Below are positions 43,699-51,201 of a stretch of 64,000 nt of DNA, piece after piece. The notes under the pieces were generated by a model that saw only the letters and a list, made by a program, of their open reading frames with translations, made no database searches and had not been told where the DNA came from. The position numbers and the translations under genes are program-made. This DNA comes from Alphaproteobacteria bacterium SO-S41 (GTDB lineage Bacteria > Pseudomonadota > Alphaproteobacteria > Micropepsales > Micropepsaceae): positions 372,001-436,000 of the forward strand of contig AP024629.1 of the NCBI GenBank assembly GCA_019670725.1, read 5' to 3'. Numbering within the stretch: the first letter of the stretch is position 1; the number at the start of each line of letters is the position of its first letter.

Positions 43699-44523
43699 CT
43701 AGCCGCGCCCCAGCGCACGCTCGACGACCGCGCTCTCGCCGTTGGTGTAGTATTTCGCGGCCTTCAGCTTGGCGGCCTCTTCCTTGACGCCCCAGACCTT
43801 GGCCAGCGCCACCGCATCCTCATAGCCATAGCCAGTATCGGCCCAGGTACAGGCATGGCTCTGGCGCGCTTCCACGAGGATCGGCGGGATGAGATCGCCA
43901 TAGCCGTTGCGCAGCTTGTAGCCGATCGTCGCCTTGGCATCGCCGATGCCGATGGTCCACAGCTCCGAGATCAGCTTGGCGTCGCAATAGGTATAGCTGG
44001 AGTTGGCGAAGGCCTCGTAGTCGGCCTGGTCTTCGCTCGCCGCCCCGTTGTTGGCGGCAGGCGCCGCGGCGAGCGCGGCGACCACTTCGGCGCTGCGCCC
44101 GGCGGTGTAGAGCTTCGCGACCTTGGTCTTGGCGTCATAGACCTCGGGCGTTTTCCAGTAGGCGGCAAGCCGCTCGGCATCCTCATAGGTGTGCGGCGTG
44201 TCGGCCCAGCTGCAGGCATGGCTGCGGCGCGCTTCGACCAGCAGCGGCGGGATGTTCTCGATGAGGCCGTTCAGCACCTTCTGGCCGATCGTGGTCTTCG
44301 CCTTGTCGACGTCGATGCTCCACAGCCCCGCCAGCAGGGTCGCGTCGCAATAGGTGTAGCCGGAATTGGCGAAGGCCATGAAGGCATCGTCTTCACTCGG
44401 CGCCGGCGTGCTGATGGGCGGCATCGCCGTTGCGGCGAAGGCGGCGGGCGCCAGCGCGAGCGCTGTCGACACCATCAGCGCCGCTGTGAATCGCCTGATC
44501 GCCGTCCGGCTGGTGATCATCAT
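43699..44523 (-). CDS. Exported protein with two tandem copies of a Cys-containing domain
   Basis: A 274-residue protein with a signal peptide (residues 1-31, ending AFA). Two copies of an about 95-residue unit follow. Unit 1 has FANSGYTYCDATLLAGLW, VEARRSHACSWAD, AKLYTAGRSAEV. Unit 2 has FANSSYTYCDAKLISELW, VEARQSHACTWAD, AKYYTNGESAVV. Each unit holds one conserved Cys pair that could be a disulfide. GAGGG precedes the ATG at 44523. I do not recognise the domain. The internal duplication points to a binding or scaffold role in the periplasm. Confidence 0.65.
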   Translation of the reverse strand: MMITSRTAIRRFTAALMVSTALALAPAAFAATAMPPISTPAPSEDDAFMAFANSGYTYCDATLLAGLWSIDVDKAKTTIGQKVLNGLIENIPPLLVEARRSHACSWADTPHTYEDAERLAAYWKTPEVYDAKTKVAKLYTAGRSAEVVAALAAAPAANNGAASEDQADYEAFANSSYTYCDAKLISELWTIGIGDAKATIGYKLRNGYGDLIPPILVEARQSHACTWADTGYGYEDAVALAKVWGVKEEAAKLKAAKYYTNGESAVVERALGRG

Positions 44524-44640
44524 TGCTGTACCCTCAACTGTCGGCCCGCCACGCGGCGCCAAGGTAGAGCGCGCCACGCGTCAGTCCATCGCTGTTTCGC
44601 CGCATCCTTGCTACTTTTGGCCGCGGCGGCATGGTCCGGC

Positions 44641-45156
44641 TCAGCCGGTGTAGACGTCTTCCATCTCGATCAGATAGTCAGCCGAAAGCTTGTCGATGAT
44701 CCGCTGCTTGGCGGAGGCGCCCGGGCCCTCGGGGTCCTTCCAGACGCACCACCATTCCTCGACCATCTGACGGTTCCAGGCGTGCCAGTAAACGCCGTAG
44801 GGCGTGTCGTATCCCTTGGGATCGAAGCCGCCGAAGGCTGCCTCGTTCAGCGCAACCGAAGCGCGCTGACTGCAGACGCTCGGGCCGTAGCGCTCGAACC
44901 ACTCCGCCGCTTCGTCCCGCAGATACTGGCCGAGCTTGGCGCCGTCGACGCGGCCGTTGAGCTTGTAATAGACGAGCGGCCGCTTCCGGTTGCCGGACAG
45001 CGCCGCGTATTCGCTGGCGGGCATCACCAGCCAAGCGTTGTAGCTGTTCATCGCCTCGAAAGTGTAGACCGTCCCGCCCACCCACAGCGCGGTATGGCCG
45101 GGGCCATAGCCCGACGCATTGGTCACGCAGGTGATGATGCCGACAGATGTGGCCAT
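44641..45156 (-). CDS. Putative permuted NlpC/P60-like hydrolase
   Basis: A 171-residue protein without an obvious signal peptide. An early His motif, GPGHTALWVGG (His21), precedes a later Cys motif, GPSVCSQRAS (Cys95). Such His-before-Cys order is that of circularly permuted papain-like enzymes (YiiX/LRAT-type). Aromatic residues are frequent (VYWHAWNRQMVEEWWCVW). If right, it would cut or transfer acyl or peptide bonds. The call is a motif-based guess. An inverted repeat with 9-bp arms (45171-45193) lies between it and the hydrolase upstream. Confidence 0.45.
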   Translation of the reverse strand: MATSVGIITCVTNASGYGPGHTALWVGGTVYTFEAMNSYNAWLVMPASEYAALSGNRKRPLVYYKLNGRVDGAKLGQYLRDEAAEWFERYGPSVCSQRASVALNEAAFGGFDPKGYDTPYGVYWHAWNRQMVEEWWCVWKDPEGPGASAKQRIIDKLSADYLIEMEDVYTG

Positions 45157-45257
45157 GACAGTCCCCGGTTGCAGCCGCCGTGCGGGCGGCTGCCTCAGGG
45201 TTGTATGTTACCAAGTCTCATCCCGTGGCGAGCGATGAGGCATGACGCCACAGCGCG

Positions 45258-46391
45258 CTAGAGGCGCGCCTTGATCCAGGCGTCCATCACGTCGATCGCA
45301 CGGTCGCGGATGGGCCGCGAATCCTCGAAATAGTGGGCGCCGGGGATCAGCTCCAGCGTCTTGTCCTCAGACCCGATGAAGGAGTGGATGATCTTCGCAT
45401 CGCTCGGGAAGACGCCGGTATCGGCGGTGCCCTGGAGCACCAGCGCGGGCAGGCGGAACTTCTCCAGATGCGGTTTGCCCTGGCACTTCGAGGTTTCCAG
45501 GCTCCACATCGACAGCCAGGTCTTCAGCGTGTTGGCGCGGCCGATCGAGGGCGTCTTGTTCGCCTCGGCGGGATGGCCGCGATAGCAGAGCGGCGTGATA
45601 CGGTCCGACGGATCGATCGCCGGGTCCATGCAGCGCAGATCGCCCCACACGCGGAACATCGGGAAGATGCGGTCGGGGATGCCGGCGTCGTTCAGCCGCT
45701 TCAGTTCGGCCTTAGCCCAGTCGGTGATGCGCTGGTTGCGGGCGCGCTGCGCGGTGCGGTAACGGGCGATGAAGTCTTCCGAATAGGGCGGGCCGTTATC
45801 GGGGTTGAACGGGTTCAGCGATTCATCCGTCTTGGTCGGATCGTTCTCGTCGATGACGGAGGCGTCCATCCAGTCAGTCAGCACTTCGGGCCGGCCCTGA
45901 TGGGCGTTCAGCGAGATGTAGAGATCGCCGGGAATGAGGCTCTCCAGCGCCGCGCGTCCCGCACCCTTCAGGTTCTCGTGCAGCGTCGGTTTGATGGCCT
46001 CGCCCTGATAGGCGCCCATCAGCGAGCCGCCGCCGGAGTTGCCGATCACGACGATCTTCTCGACGCCCGCGACTTCCTTCAGCCACTTGGTGCCGACGCC
46101 GATATCGACCAGCGCGTGCTCCAGGATGAACTGGTCCTCGACGCCGCGGAAGCGGGTGTTCCAGCCGAGAAAGCCGTAGCCGCGCGCCGCGAAATAGGGC
46201 GCCGCATAATGCTCGGCGAAGTCGACATTGTAGTGGGTGGCGATCACCGCGACCTTGGGGCGCGGATTGCCCTTGGGCGTCCAGTAGAGGCCCTGGCAGG
46301 GATGGCCGCCGGCCCCGACGCGCGCAGCGGTTGCGGAGGGCAGGCCGATGAATTGGCGCTCGACGGCGGCCAGAAGATCGCTCTCGTCCAT
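45258..46391 (-). CDS. Alpha/beta hydrolase family protein
   Basis: A 377-residue serine hydrolase. The nucleophile elbow GNSGGG puts Ser119; late motifs are LVLQGTADTGVFPSDAK (acid) and PGAHYFEDSR (His). FLGWNTRFRGVEDQF may be the oxyanion-side loop. A large lid of about 120 residues lies between. No signal peptide is visible. It lies upstream of, and reads away from, the regulon at 47 kb. Substrate unknown; an ester or amide of an aromatic or lipid-like compound is plausible. Confidence 0.8.
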   Translation of the reverse strand: MDESDLLAAVERQFIGLPSATAARVGAGGHPCQGLYWTPKGNPRPKVAVIATHYNVDFAEHYAAPYFAARGYGFLGWNTRFRGVEDQFILEHALVDIGVGTKWLKEVAGVEKIVVIGNSGGGSLMGAYQGEAIKPTLHENLKGAGRAALESLIPGDLYISLNAHQGRPEVLTDWMDASVIDENDPTKTDESLNPFNPDNGPPYSEDFIARYRTAQRARNQRITDWAKAELKRLNDAGIPDRIFPMFRVWGDLRCMDPAIDPSDRITPLCYRGHPAEANKTPSIGRANTLKTWLSMWSLETSKCQGKPHLEKFRLPALVLQGTADTGVFPSDAKIIHSFIGSEDKTLELIPGAHYFEDSRPIRDRAIDVMDAWIKARL

Positions 46392-46420
46392 GTCGTATCC
46401 TTCCTCGTCTCGTTTCTTGT

Positions 46421-46996
46421 TCAGGCTTTCAGGGCCGCGGCGACCTGGGCGGTGCGGCGCACCAGTCCGTCCAGCAATTGCAGCGGCAGCGGATCCTTCA
46501 GCACCGGTCCGTCGAATGCAGCATGGGCGGCGGGCACCGCGACCTGCTCGGTGACGACCAGCGTCTGGATGGTCTGGAAAATCTGGCGGAGATGGGTAAG
46601 GGCGCGCAGGCCCCCGAACGGGCTCGGCGAGGCCGACATGATCCCGGCGATCTTGCCGCGAAAGGCGCTGAGCGCGATGATGGATTCCCCGCCGGTCGGA
46701 CGCGACAACCAGTCGATCGCGTTCTTCAGGACGCTGGAGATCGAGCCGTTATATTCCGGCGTCGCAATCAGGAAGCCGTCATGGGCGACGAATTCGGCTT
46801 TCAGGGCGAGCGCGGCTTCGGGAAAGGCCGACACTTCAAGCTCGTGACTGTAAACGGGCAGCGGATAATCGGCGAGTTTGAGCGGCGTCACTGCGATTTC
46901 GGCCTTGCCCGCCGCTGCGACCGCGAGATCCAGCAGCCTCTGGTTGAAAGAGCCCTCGCGGGTGCTACCTGCCAGTGCGAGAAGTTTGATCCCCAT
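46421..46996 (-). CDS. NADPH-dependent FMN reductase
   Basis: A 191-residue flavodoxin-like reductase; the ATG at 46996 gives MGIKLLALAGSTREGSFNQ. The FMN loop GSTREGSFN and the family word TPEYNGSISSVLKNAIDWLSR are clear. It would reduce FMN or quinones, and could supply reduced flavin to a class D monooxygenase. Its start is 100 bp from a GTCAACTAGGTTAAC palindrome that also precedes the divergent VOC gene. Confidence 0.88.
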   Translation of the reverse strand: MGIKLLALAGSTREGSFNQRLLDLAVAAAGKAEIAVTPLKLADYPLPVYSHELEVSAFPEAALALKAEFVAHDGFLIATPEYNGSISSVLKNAIDWLSRPTGGESIIALSAFRGKIAGIMSASPSPFGGLRALTHLRQIFQTIQTLVVTEQVAVPAAHAAFDGPVLKDPLPLQLLDGLVRRTAQVAAALKA

Positions 46997-47095
46997 CCGC
47001 AAATCCGCCCTGTTTTCCGGCACTTTCGGCGGCCGGCGTCTTATTCGTTAGTTCTCTATACAATCGGGGCGCATTCAATGCTATTCTCCCGGAAC

Positions 47096-47110
47096 GTCAA
47101 CTAGGTTAAC
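47096..47110. promoter_or_regulatory. MarR-type operator candidate, site 1
   Basis: GTCAACTAGGTTAAC: 6-bp arms around TAG. It lies 42 bp before the VOC gene start (47152) and 100 bp from the divergent FMN reductase start. The same 15-mer, with one or two changes, occurs at 54640 and 55262. Confidence 0.7.
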
Positions 47111-47151
47111 ATATGCAGCGGCCCAAAGACCGCGCGGCCAAGGAGGACAGC

Positions 47152-47721
47152 ATGCCCAGACCCGTCAATTCCGTATTCCAGATGAAGGGGATCAATCACC
47201 TCGCGCTCGTCTGCAAGGATATGAAGCGCACGGTGGACTTCTATTCCGGCGTGCTCGGCATGCCGCTGATCAAGACGATCGACCTGCCGGCGAACAAGGG
47301 CCAGCACTTCTTCTTCGACGTCGGCAATGGCGACTCGATCGCCTTCTTCTGGTTCCCCGAAGGCCCCGAAGCGGCGCCCGGCGTCGCGGCGCCTGCAGCG
47401 CTCCCCGGCCAGGGCAACTTCGCCTCGGCGCACGGCTCGATGAATCACATCGCGATCAATGTCGATCCCGAGAATTTCGACGCGTACTACGAGAAGCTGA
47501 AGGCCCGCGGCGTGAACGTCACCATGGTGATGAACCACGACAACTCGCCGACCCAGGTCAGCCCCACCGTCACCGACGACGTCTATGTCCGCTCGGTCTA
47601 TTTCTTCGATCCCGACGGCATCATGCTGGAATTTGCCGCCTGGACCCGTGAGCTCGACGAGCGCGATGTCGGCACGGCGCCCGCGACGGCGATCAAGAAG
47701 CCGGAACCCGCGCTCGCCTGA
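47152..47721 (+). CDS. VOC family protein (glyoxalase/extradiol dioxygenase-like)
   Basis: A 189-residue VOC-fold protein. AAGGAGG lies 6 bases before ATG 47152. Metal-ligand positions are visible: INHLALVCKDMKRTVDFYSG (His), NHIAINVDPENFDAY (His), and DPDGIMLEFAAW (Glu). The spacer PEAAPGVAAPAALPG is typical of a subfamily shared with the gene at 54.0 kb. It could be a dioxygenase, isomerase or lyase. It ends back-to-back with the MarR gene: the TGATCA palindrome holds both stop codons. Confidence 0.85.
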   Translation: MPRPVNSVFQMKGINHLALVCKDMKRTVDFYSGVLGMPLIKTIDLPANKGQHFFFDVGNGDSIAFFWFPEGPEAAPGVAAPAALPGQGNFASAHGSMNHIAINVDPENFDAYYEKLKARGVNVTMVMNHDNSPTQVSPTVTDDVYVRSVYFFDPDGIMLEFAAWTRELDERDVGTAPATAIKKPEPALA

Positions 47722-48216
47722 TCAGGCGCTGGGATCACCGCTGACCTTGGGATCCTGGCTCTCCGCAGCCAGGTTCATCCCGATCTTGATGAGCAGCCGG
47801 CGCAACTGATCGACCTCTTTGGGCGTCAGGCCGGCTGTGGCGATCTCGTTCACTTCAGCGACCGCGGGCAGAAGCTTCTTCTCCAGCCGCTTCGCGACCG
47901 GCGTCAGATAGACATGGACCCGCCGGCGGTCCTCGGTCGATTGTTCGCGGCGTACGAAGCCGCTCTTCTCCAGGCTCTTCAACGCAATGACCGTTGTCGG
48001 TTCGCGCATGCCGACGCGGCGGCTTAGTTCCCGCTGCGTCAACCCGTCTTCCTGCCACAGCACGCGCAGAAAGCGCCATTGGCCGCTCGAAACGCCGTGC
48101 GGCTGGGTGCGCAATTCCAGCGCCCGTGAAAAAGACCGAAAAGCGATGCGCGTGAGGAAACCAAGACTGTTGTTGGAGTCAGCATAGAATCGTGCGTCGT
48201 CCCGTCCTTCACTCAT
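47722..48216 (-). CDS. MarR family transcriptional regulator
   Basis: A 164-residue winged-helix regulator. SSGQWRFLRVLWQEDGLTQ, RELSRRVGMREPTTVIAL and the wing RREQSTEDRRRVHVYLTP are typical. It is convergent to the VOC gene (stops adjacent) and divergent from the MetE-like gene at 48.4 kb. It may bind the 15-bp palindromes nearby, but the second MarR gene at 54.7 kb has a stronger positional claim. Confidence 0.88.
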   Translation of the reverse strand: MSEGRDDARFYADSNNSLGFLTRIAFRSFSRALELRTQPHGVSSGQWRFLRVLWQEDGLTQRELSRRVGMREPTTVIALKSLEKSGFVRREQSTEDRRRVHVYLTPVAKRLEKKLLPAVAEVNEIATAGLTPKEVDQLRRLLIKIGMNLAAESQDPKVSGDPSA

Positions 48217-48371
48217 TTTGCACCTGATGCCCCCGTGGATGACTTTGCGCCATTTCCACTAGGGGACGATGGACAGCGGCGGGGTGAACGTCAACAGGCC
48301 GTGATTGACAGTGCGGTCCGGCGCCCTGTAGCAATCATGTAGAAAACTAAGCATTTGGACCCTGCATAAAA

Positions 48372-49433
48372 ATGGAAAAACTGCCCGGCCTGCCTCTGTT
48401 GCCGACGGCAATCGTGGGTAGCTATCCCCAGCCTGACTGGCTGATCGATCGCGAGAAACTGAAGAGCCGCCTGCCGCCCCGCGTGCGCGCGAAGGAGCTG
48501 TGGCGCGTGCCCGAAGCGGAGCTCGCCGATGCGCAGGAGGCTGCGACGCTGATGGCGATTTCCGACCAGGAACTCGCCGGCATCGACATTATCGGCGACG
48601 GCGAGATGCGCCGTGAATCCTATTCCAACGCGCTCGCCAATGCGCTCTCGGGCATCGACATCGACAAGCCCGGCTCGGCGATGGACCGCACCGGCAACGC
48701 CAATCCCGTTCCGCGCGTCGCCGGCCGGATCAGCCGCCTGAAGTCGATCGAGGGCGACAATGCCGGCTTCCTGAAGCGCCGCGCCCACTGCAACTGCGTG
48801 AAGATCACGCTGCCCGGTCCCTTCACGATGACCCAGCAGGCGCAGAACGATTTCTACGACACCGACGAAGCGCTCGCGATGGACTACGCGACCGCGGTCA
48901 ATGCCGAGCTGAAAGACCTCTTCGCCAACGGCGTCGACATCGTCCAGCTCGACGAGCCCTATCTCCAGGCCCGCGCCGACAAGGCCCGCGCCTATGCGAT
49001 CAAGGCGATCGACAAGGCGGTCGACGGCGTCGGCGGCCTGACCGCGCTGCACATCTGCTTCGGCTATGCCTATGTGCACGAGAAGCATGGCGGCGCGAAG
49101 CAGGGCGGCTACGACTTCCTCGGCGAGCTCAACGAGTCGAAGATCGACATCATCTCGCTGGAAGCGGCGCAGCCGAATCTCGATCCGCGCATCCTCAAGG
49201 AACTGCCGGACAAGCGGATCATGTACGGGGTCATCGACCTCAACGATCCGAATGTCGAAACGGCCGAGCTGGTGGCGAAGCGGCTGCGCGCCGCGCTCGA
49301 ATACACGCGTCCCGAGCAGCTCATCGCCGCGCCGGATTGCGGCATGAAGTATCACTCGCGCGAGGTCGCCTTCGCCAAGCTGAAGGCCATGGCCGACGGC
49401 GCCGCGATGGTGCGCAAGGAACTGGGCGCTTAA
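48372..49433 (+). CDS. MetE C-terminal-like (core) methyltransferase
   Basis: A 353-residue protein matching only the catalytic half of cobalamin-independent methionine synthase. The zinc set is complete: H227 and C229 in ALHICFGYA, E264 in ISLEAAQ, C323 in APDCGMK. The N-terminal half of MetE, which helps bind polyglutamyl folate, is missing. Such short proteins include core-MetE and epoxyalkane:CoM transferases, so the thiol and methyl or alkyl donor are open. No ribosome-binding site is seen before the ATG. A MarR gene is divergent from it. Confidence 0.82.
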   Translation: MEKLPGLPLLPTAIVGSYPQPDWLIDREKLKSRLPPRVRAKELWRVPEAELADAQEAATLMAISDQELAGIDIIGDGEMRRESYSNALANALSGIDIDKPGSAMDRTGNANPVPRVAGRISRLKSIEGDNAGFLKRRAHCNCVKITLPGPFTMTQQAQNDFYDTDEALAMDYATAVNAELKDLFANGVDIVQLDEPYLQARADKARAYAIKAIDKAVDGVGGLTALHICFGYAYVHEKHGGAKQGGYDFLGELNESKIDIISLEAAQPNLDPRILKELPDKRIMYGVIDLNDPNVETAELVAKRLRAALEYTRPEQLIAAPDCGMKYHSREVAFAKLKAMADGAAMVRKELGA

Positions 49434-49461
49434 GCGCCCAGCCGGGTTCTATCCCATAACT

Positions 49462-49539
49462 CGTCATGGCCGGGCTTGACCCGGCCATCCACCAACCGCA
49501 CCAGTGGCATGGATGGCCGCCTCAAGGGCGGCCATGACG
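49462..49539. repeat. REP/BIME-like dispersed repeat, copy 3
   Basis: Same element and orientation as at 26.5 and 35.6 kb, 78 bp. It lies between the MetE-like gene and the convergent hydrolase operon end. Confidence 0.9.
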
Positions 49540-49558
49540 CGTCGTTGAGGGCGCGGTG

Positions 49559-50263
49559 TTAGCCGCCCAACCAATCCTCTAGAATGAGAACGGTCTCCGC
49601 GGGACGCTCCAGCGTCAGCAGGTGGCCGCACTGCTCGACGATTTCCAGCCGCACATCAGGAATCGCGGCCAGCATCTCGTCCTGATGCGCCTTGGTGGTG
49701 ATGCCGTCCTCGCGGCCCCAGATCAGCAAAGTCGGGCAGGGGATAGTGGCCAGCGACGGGCGGCTGTCGGCGCGGCTCATGATCGCGCGCTGTTGGCGCA
49801 GGAAGGTCTCTGCGCCAGTGTCGAGCGCCATGCCGCGCACCACGGCCAGCAAATCCTCATCGCTGCGCCGGTCGGGATGGACAAGGATCGGAATCCGTTC
49901 CTCCACCACGCCCGCGAAATTGCCGCTCTCGACGAGACGGATATAACCCTGCCGCCGTTCGGTCTGCGCGGGGCCGTCATTGGGCGCCAGCGTGCTCATC
50001 AGCACGAGCCGGCGCACGCGTTCCGGCGCCTGATGCATCACCTCGAACGCGACGAACCCGCCCATCGCGTGCGCGACGAGATCGAACACCGGCGGCGCCG
50101 TCTTCAACAGCCGCTCAGCCATGCCGGCGACCGTGTCGTCTTTGGTATGATCGGCGATGGTGAAATCGATCCGATGCCCAAGCGCCGCAATCACCGGCGC
50201 CCAGAACGCGTCGGTCAGCAACTGACCCGACACGAGTACGACAGGAGCAGGCGTGTCGCTCAT
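49559..50263 (-). CDS. Alpha/beta hydrolase-fold protein with Ala at the nucleophile position
   Basis: A 234-residue protein; the ATG at 50263 overlaps the stop of the dehydrogenase gene. The fold is clear: VVLVSGQLLTDAFWAPVI, CPTLLIWGREDGIT (acid), EQCGHLLTLERPAE (His). The elbow, normally G-x-S-x-G, reads AHAMGG, with Ala66 at the place of Ser (codon GCG). If this reading holds, it cannot form the usual acyl-enzyme. It may be a binding protein, a cofactor-free lyase or dioxygenase-type enzyme, or inactive. It is the last gene of a four-gene operon. Confidence 0.8.
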   Translation of the reverse strand: MSDTPAPVVLVSGQLLTDAFWAPVIAALGHRIDFTIADHTKDDTVAGMAERLLKTAPPVFDLVAHAMGGFVAFEVMHQAPERVRRLVLMSTLAPNDGPAQTERRQGYIRLVESGNFAGVVEERIPILVHPDRRSDEDLLAVVRGMALDTGAETFLRQQRAIMSRADSRPSLATIPCPTLLIWGREDGITTKAHQDEMLAAIPDVRLEIVEQCGHLLTLERPAETVLILEDWLGG

Positions 50264-51201
50264 CACGCGACCCGATGCAACAATTCGGTGCCTGCAGCGA
50301 CCCGCCGGCAATTCTCCAGCGCCACCGACATCGAGCGGCGCAGCGTCTCCGGTGTCAGCCAGGCGAGATGCGGCATGACCACGACATTGGAAAGCGTGAG
50401 CAGCGGATTGGCGGGATCGACCGGCTCCTGCGCAAAGACATCGAGCCCCGCGCCCGAGAGCTGACCCGATTGCAGCGCCGCGACCAATGCGACTTCATCA
50501 ATCAGTTCGCCGCGCGCGGTATTGATGATGATCGCGCCGCGCTTCATCCGAGCGATTGAATCGGCGCCGATCAGACCGCGCGTTTCCGGCGTCGCGGGGG
50601 CGTGCAGCGAGAGAATATCGGCTTCGGCGAGCAACGCTTCCAAAGAACGGAACTGCGCCTCGCGTCCGACCTTCGGGCTGCGCGCGGTGTAGATGACGCT
50701 GGCGCCGAGCGCTTCCAGCACCGGTGCCAGTCGCGAGGCCGAGGCACCGAAGCCGAAAAAGCCGACCGTGCGCCCCGCGATCTCGCCGACCTGGTCGAGC
50801 ACGGCGGCCTCCGGCTTCCAGCCATTCCCCGCGCGCGTCTGCGGATCGAACACCGCGACGCGGCGCAGCACGGCCAGCATCAGTGTCAGCGCCATCTCCG
50901 CGACCGCCTGCGAATTCGTGCCGGGCATGTTGCAGACCGCGATGCCGCGCGCCTTGGCGGCTTCAAGGTCGATCGTGTTCACGCCGACGCCGATCTTCTG
51001 GATCAGCTTCAGCTTGGGCGCGCCGTCCATCATGGCCGCCGTGACGGGCTTCAGCACATGCAGCAGCACATCGGCATCGGCGCTTTCGCGCGCGAAGGCT
51101 GCGTCGTCAAACTCATCCACGATGGCGATCTCCGCATCGCGGATCTCGCTCAACGCGGCGCGAAAGCCGGGGCTCGCGCGATAATGCAGCAGCGCCTTCA
51201 C
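50263..51201 (-). CDS. D-2-hydroxyacid dehydrogenase family protein
   Basis: A 312-residue NAD(P)-dependent enzyme starting at GTG 51201, overlapping the enolase-like stop by 4 bp. IQKIGVGVNTIDLEAAKARG, VGFFGFGASASRLAP (nucleotide loop, third Gly replaced by Ala), INTARGELIDEVAL (Arg), and VVMPHLAWLTPET (His) are the family sites. It would interconvert a 2-keto acid and a 2-hydroxy acid, such as hydroxypyruvate or glyoxylate. It sits between an enolase paralogue and a hydrolase. Confidence 0.88.
   Translation of the reverse strand: MKALLHYRASPGFRAALSEIRDAEIAIVDEFDDAAFARESADADVLLHVLKPVTAAMMDGAPKLKLIQKIGVGVNTIDLEAAKARGIAVCNMPGTNSQAVAEMALTLMLAVLRRVAVFDPQTRAGNGWKPEAAVLDQVGEIAGRTVGFFGFGASASRLAPVLEALGASVIYTARSPKVGREAQFRSLEALLAEADILSLHAPATPETRGLIGADSIARMKRGAIIINTARGELIDEVALVAALQSGQLSGAGLDVFAQEPVDPANPLLTLSNVVVMPHLAWLTPETLRRSMSVALENCRRVAAGTELLHRVA

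Noticed and set aside
45171-45193. GCAGCCGCC/GGCGGCTGC inverted repeat between two minus-strand genes as a terminator.
   Set aside because: No U-tract follows on the minus strand; it may be a chance repeat. It is mentioned only in the neighbouring gene entry.
48240-48296. CACTAGGGGAC and GTCAAC between the 48-kb MarR and MetE-like genes, as possible operators.
   Set aside because: The match to the 15-mer is poor in both arms; the GTCAAC half-site has no partner at the right spacing. It is not listed as a site.
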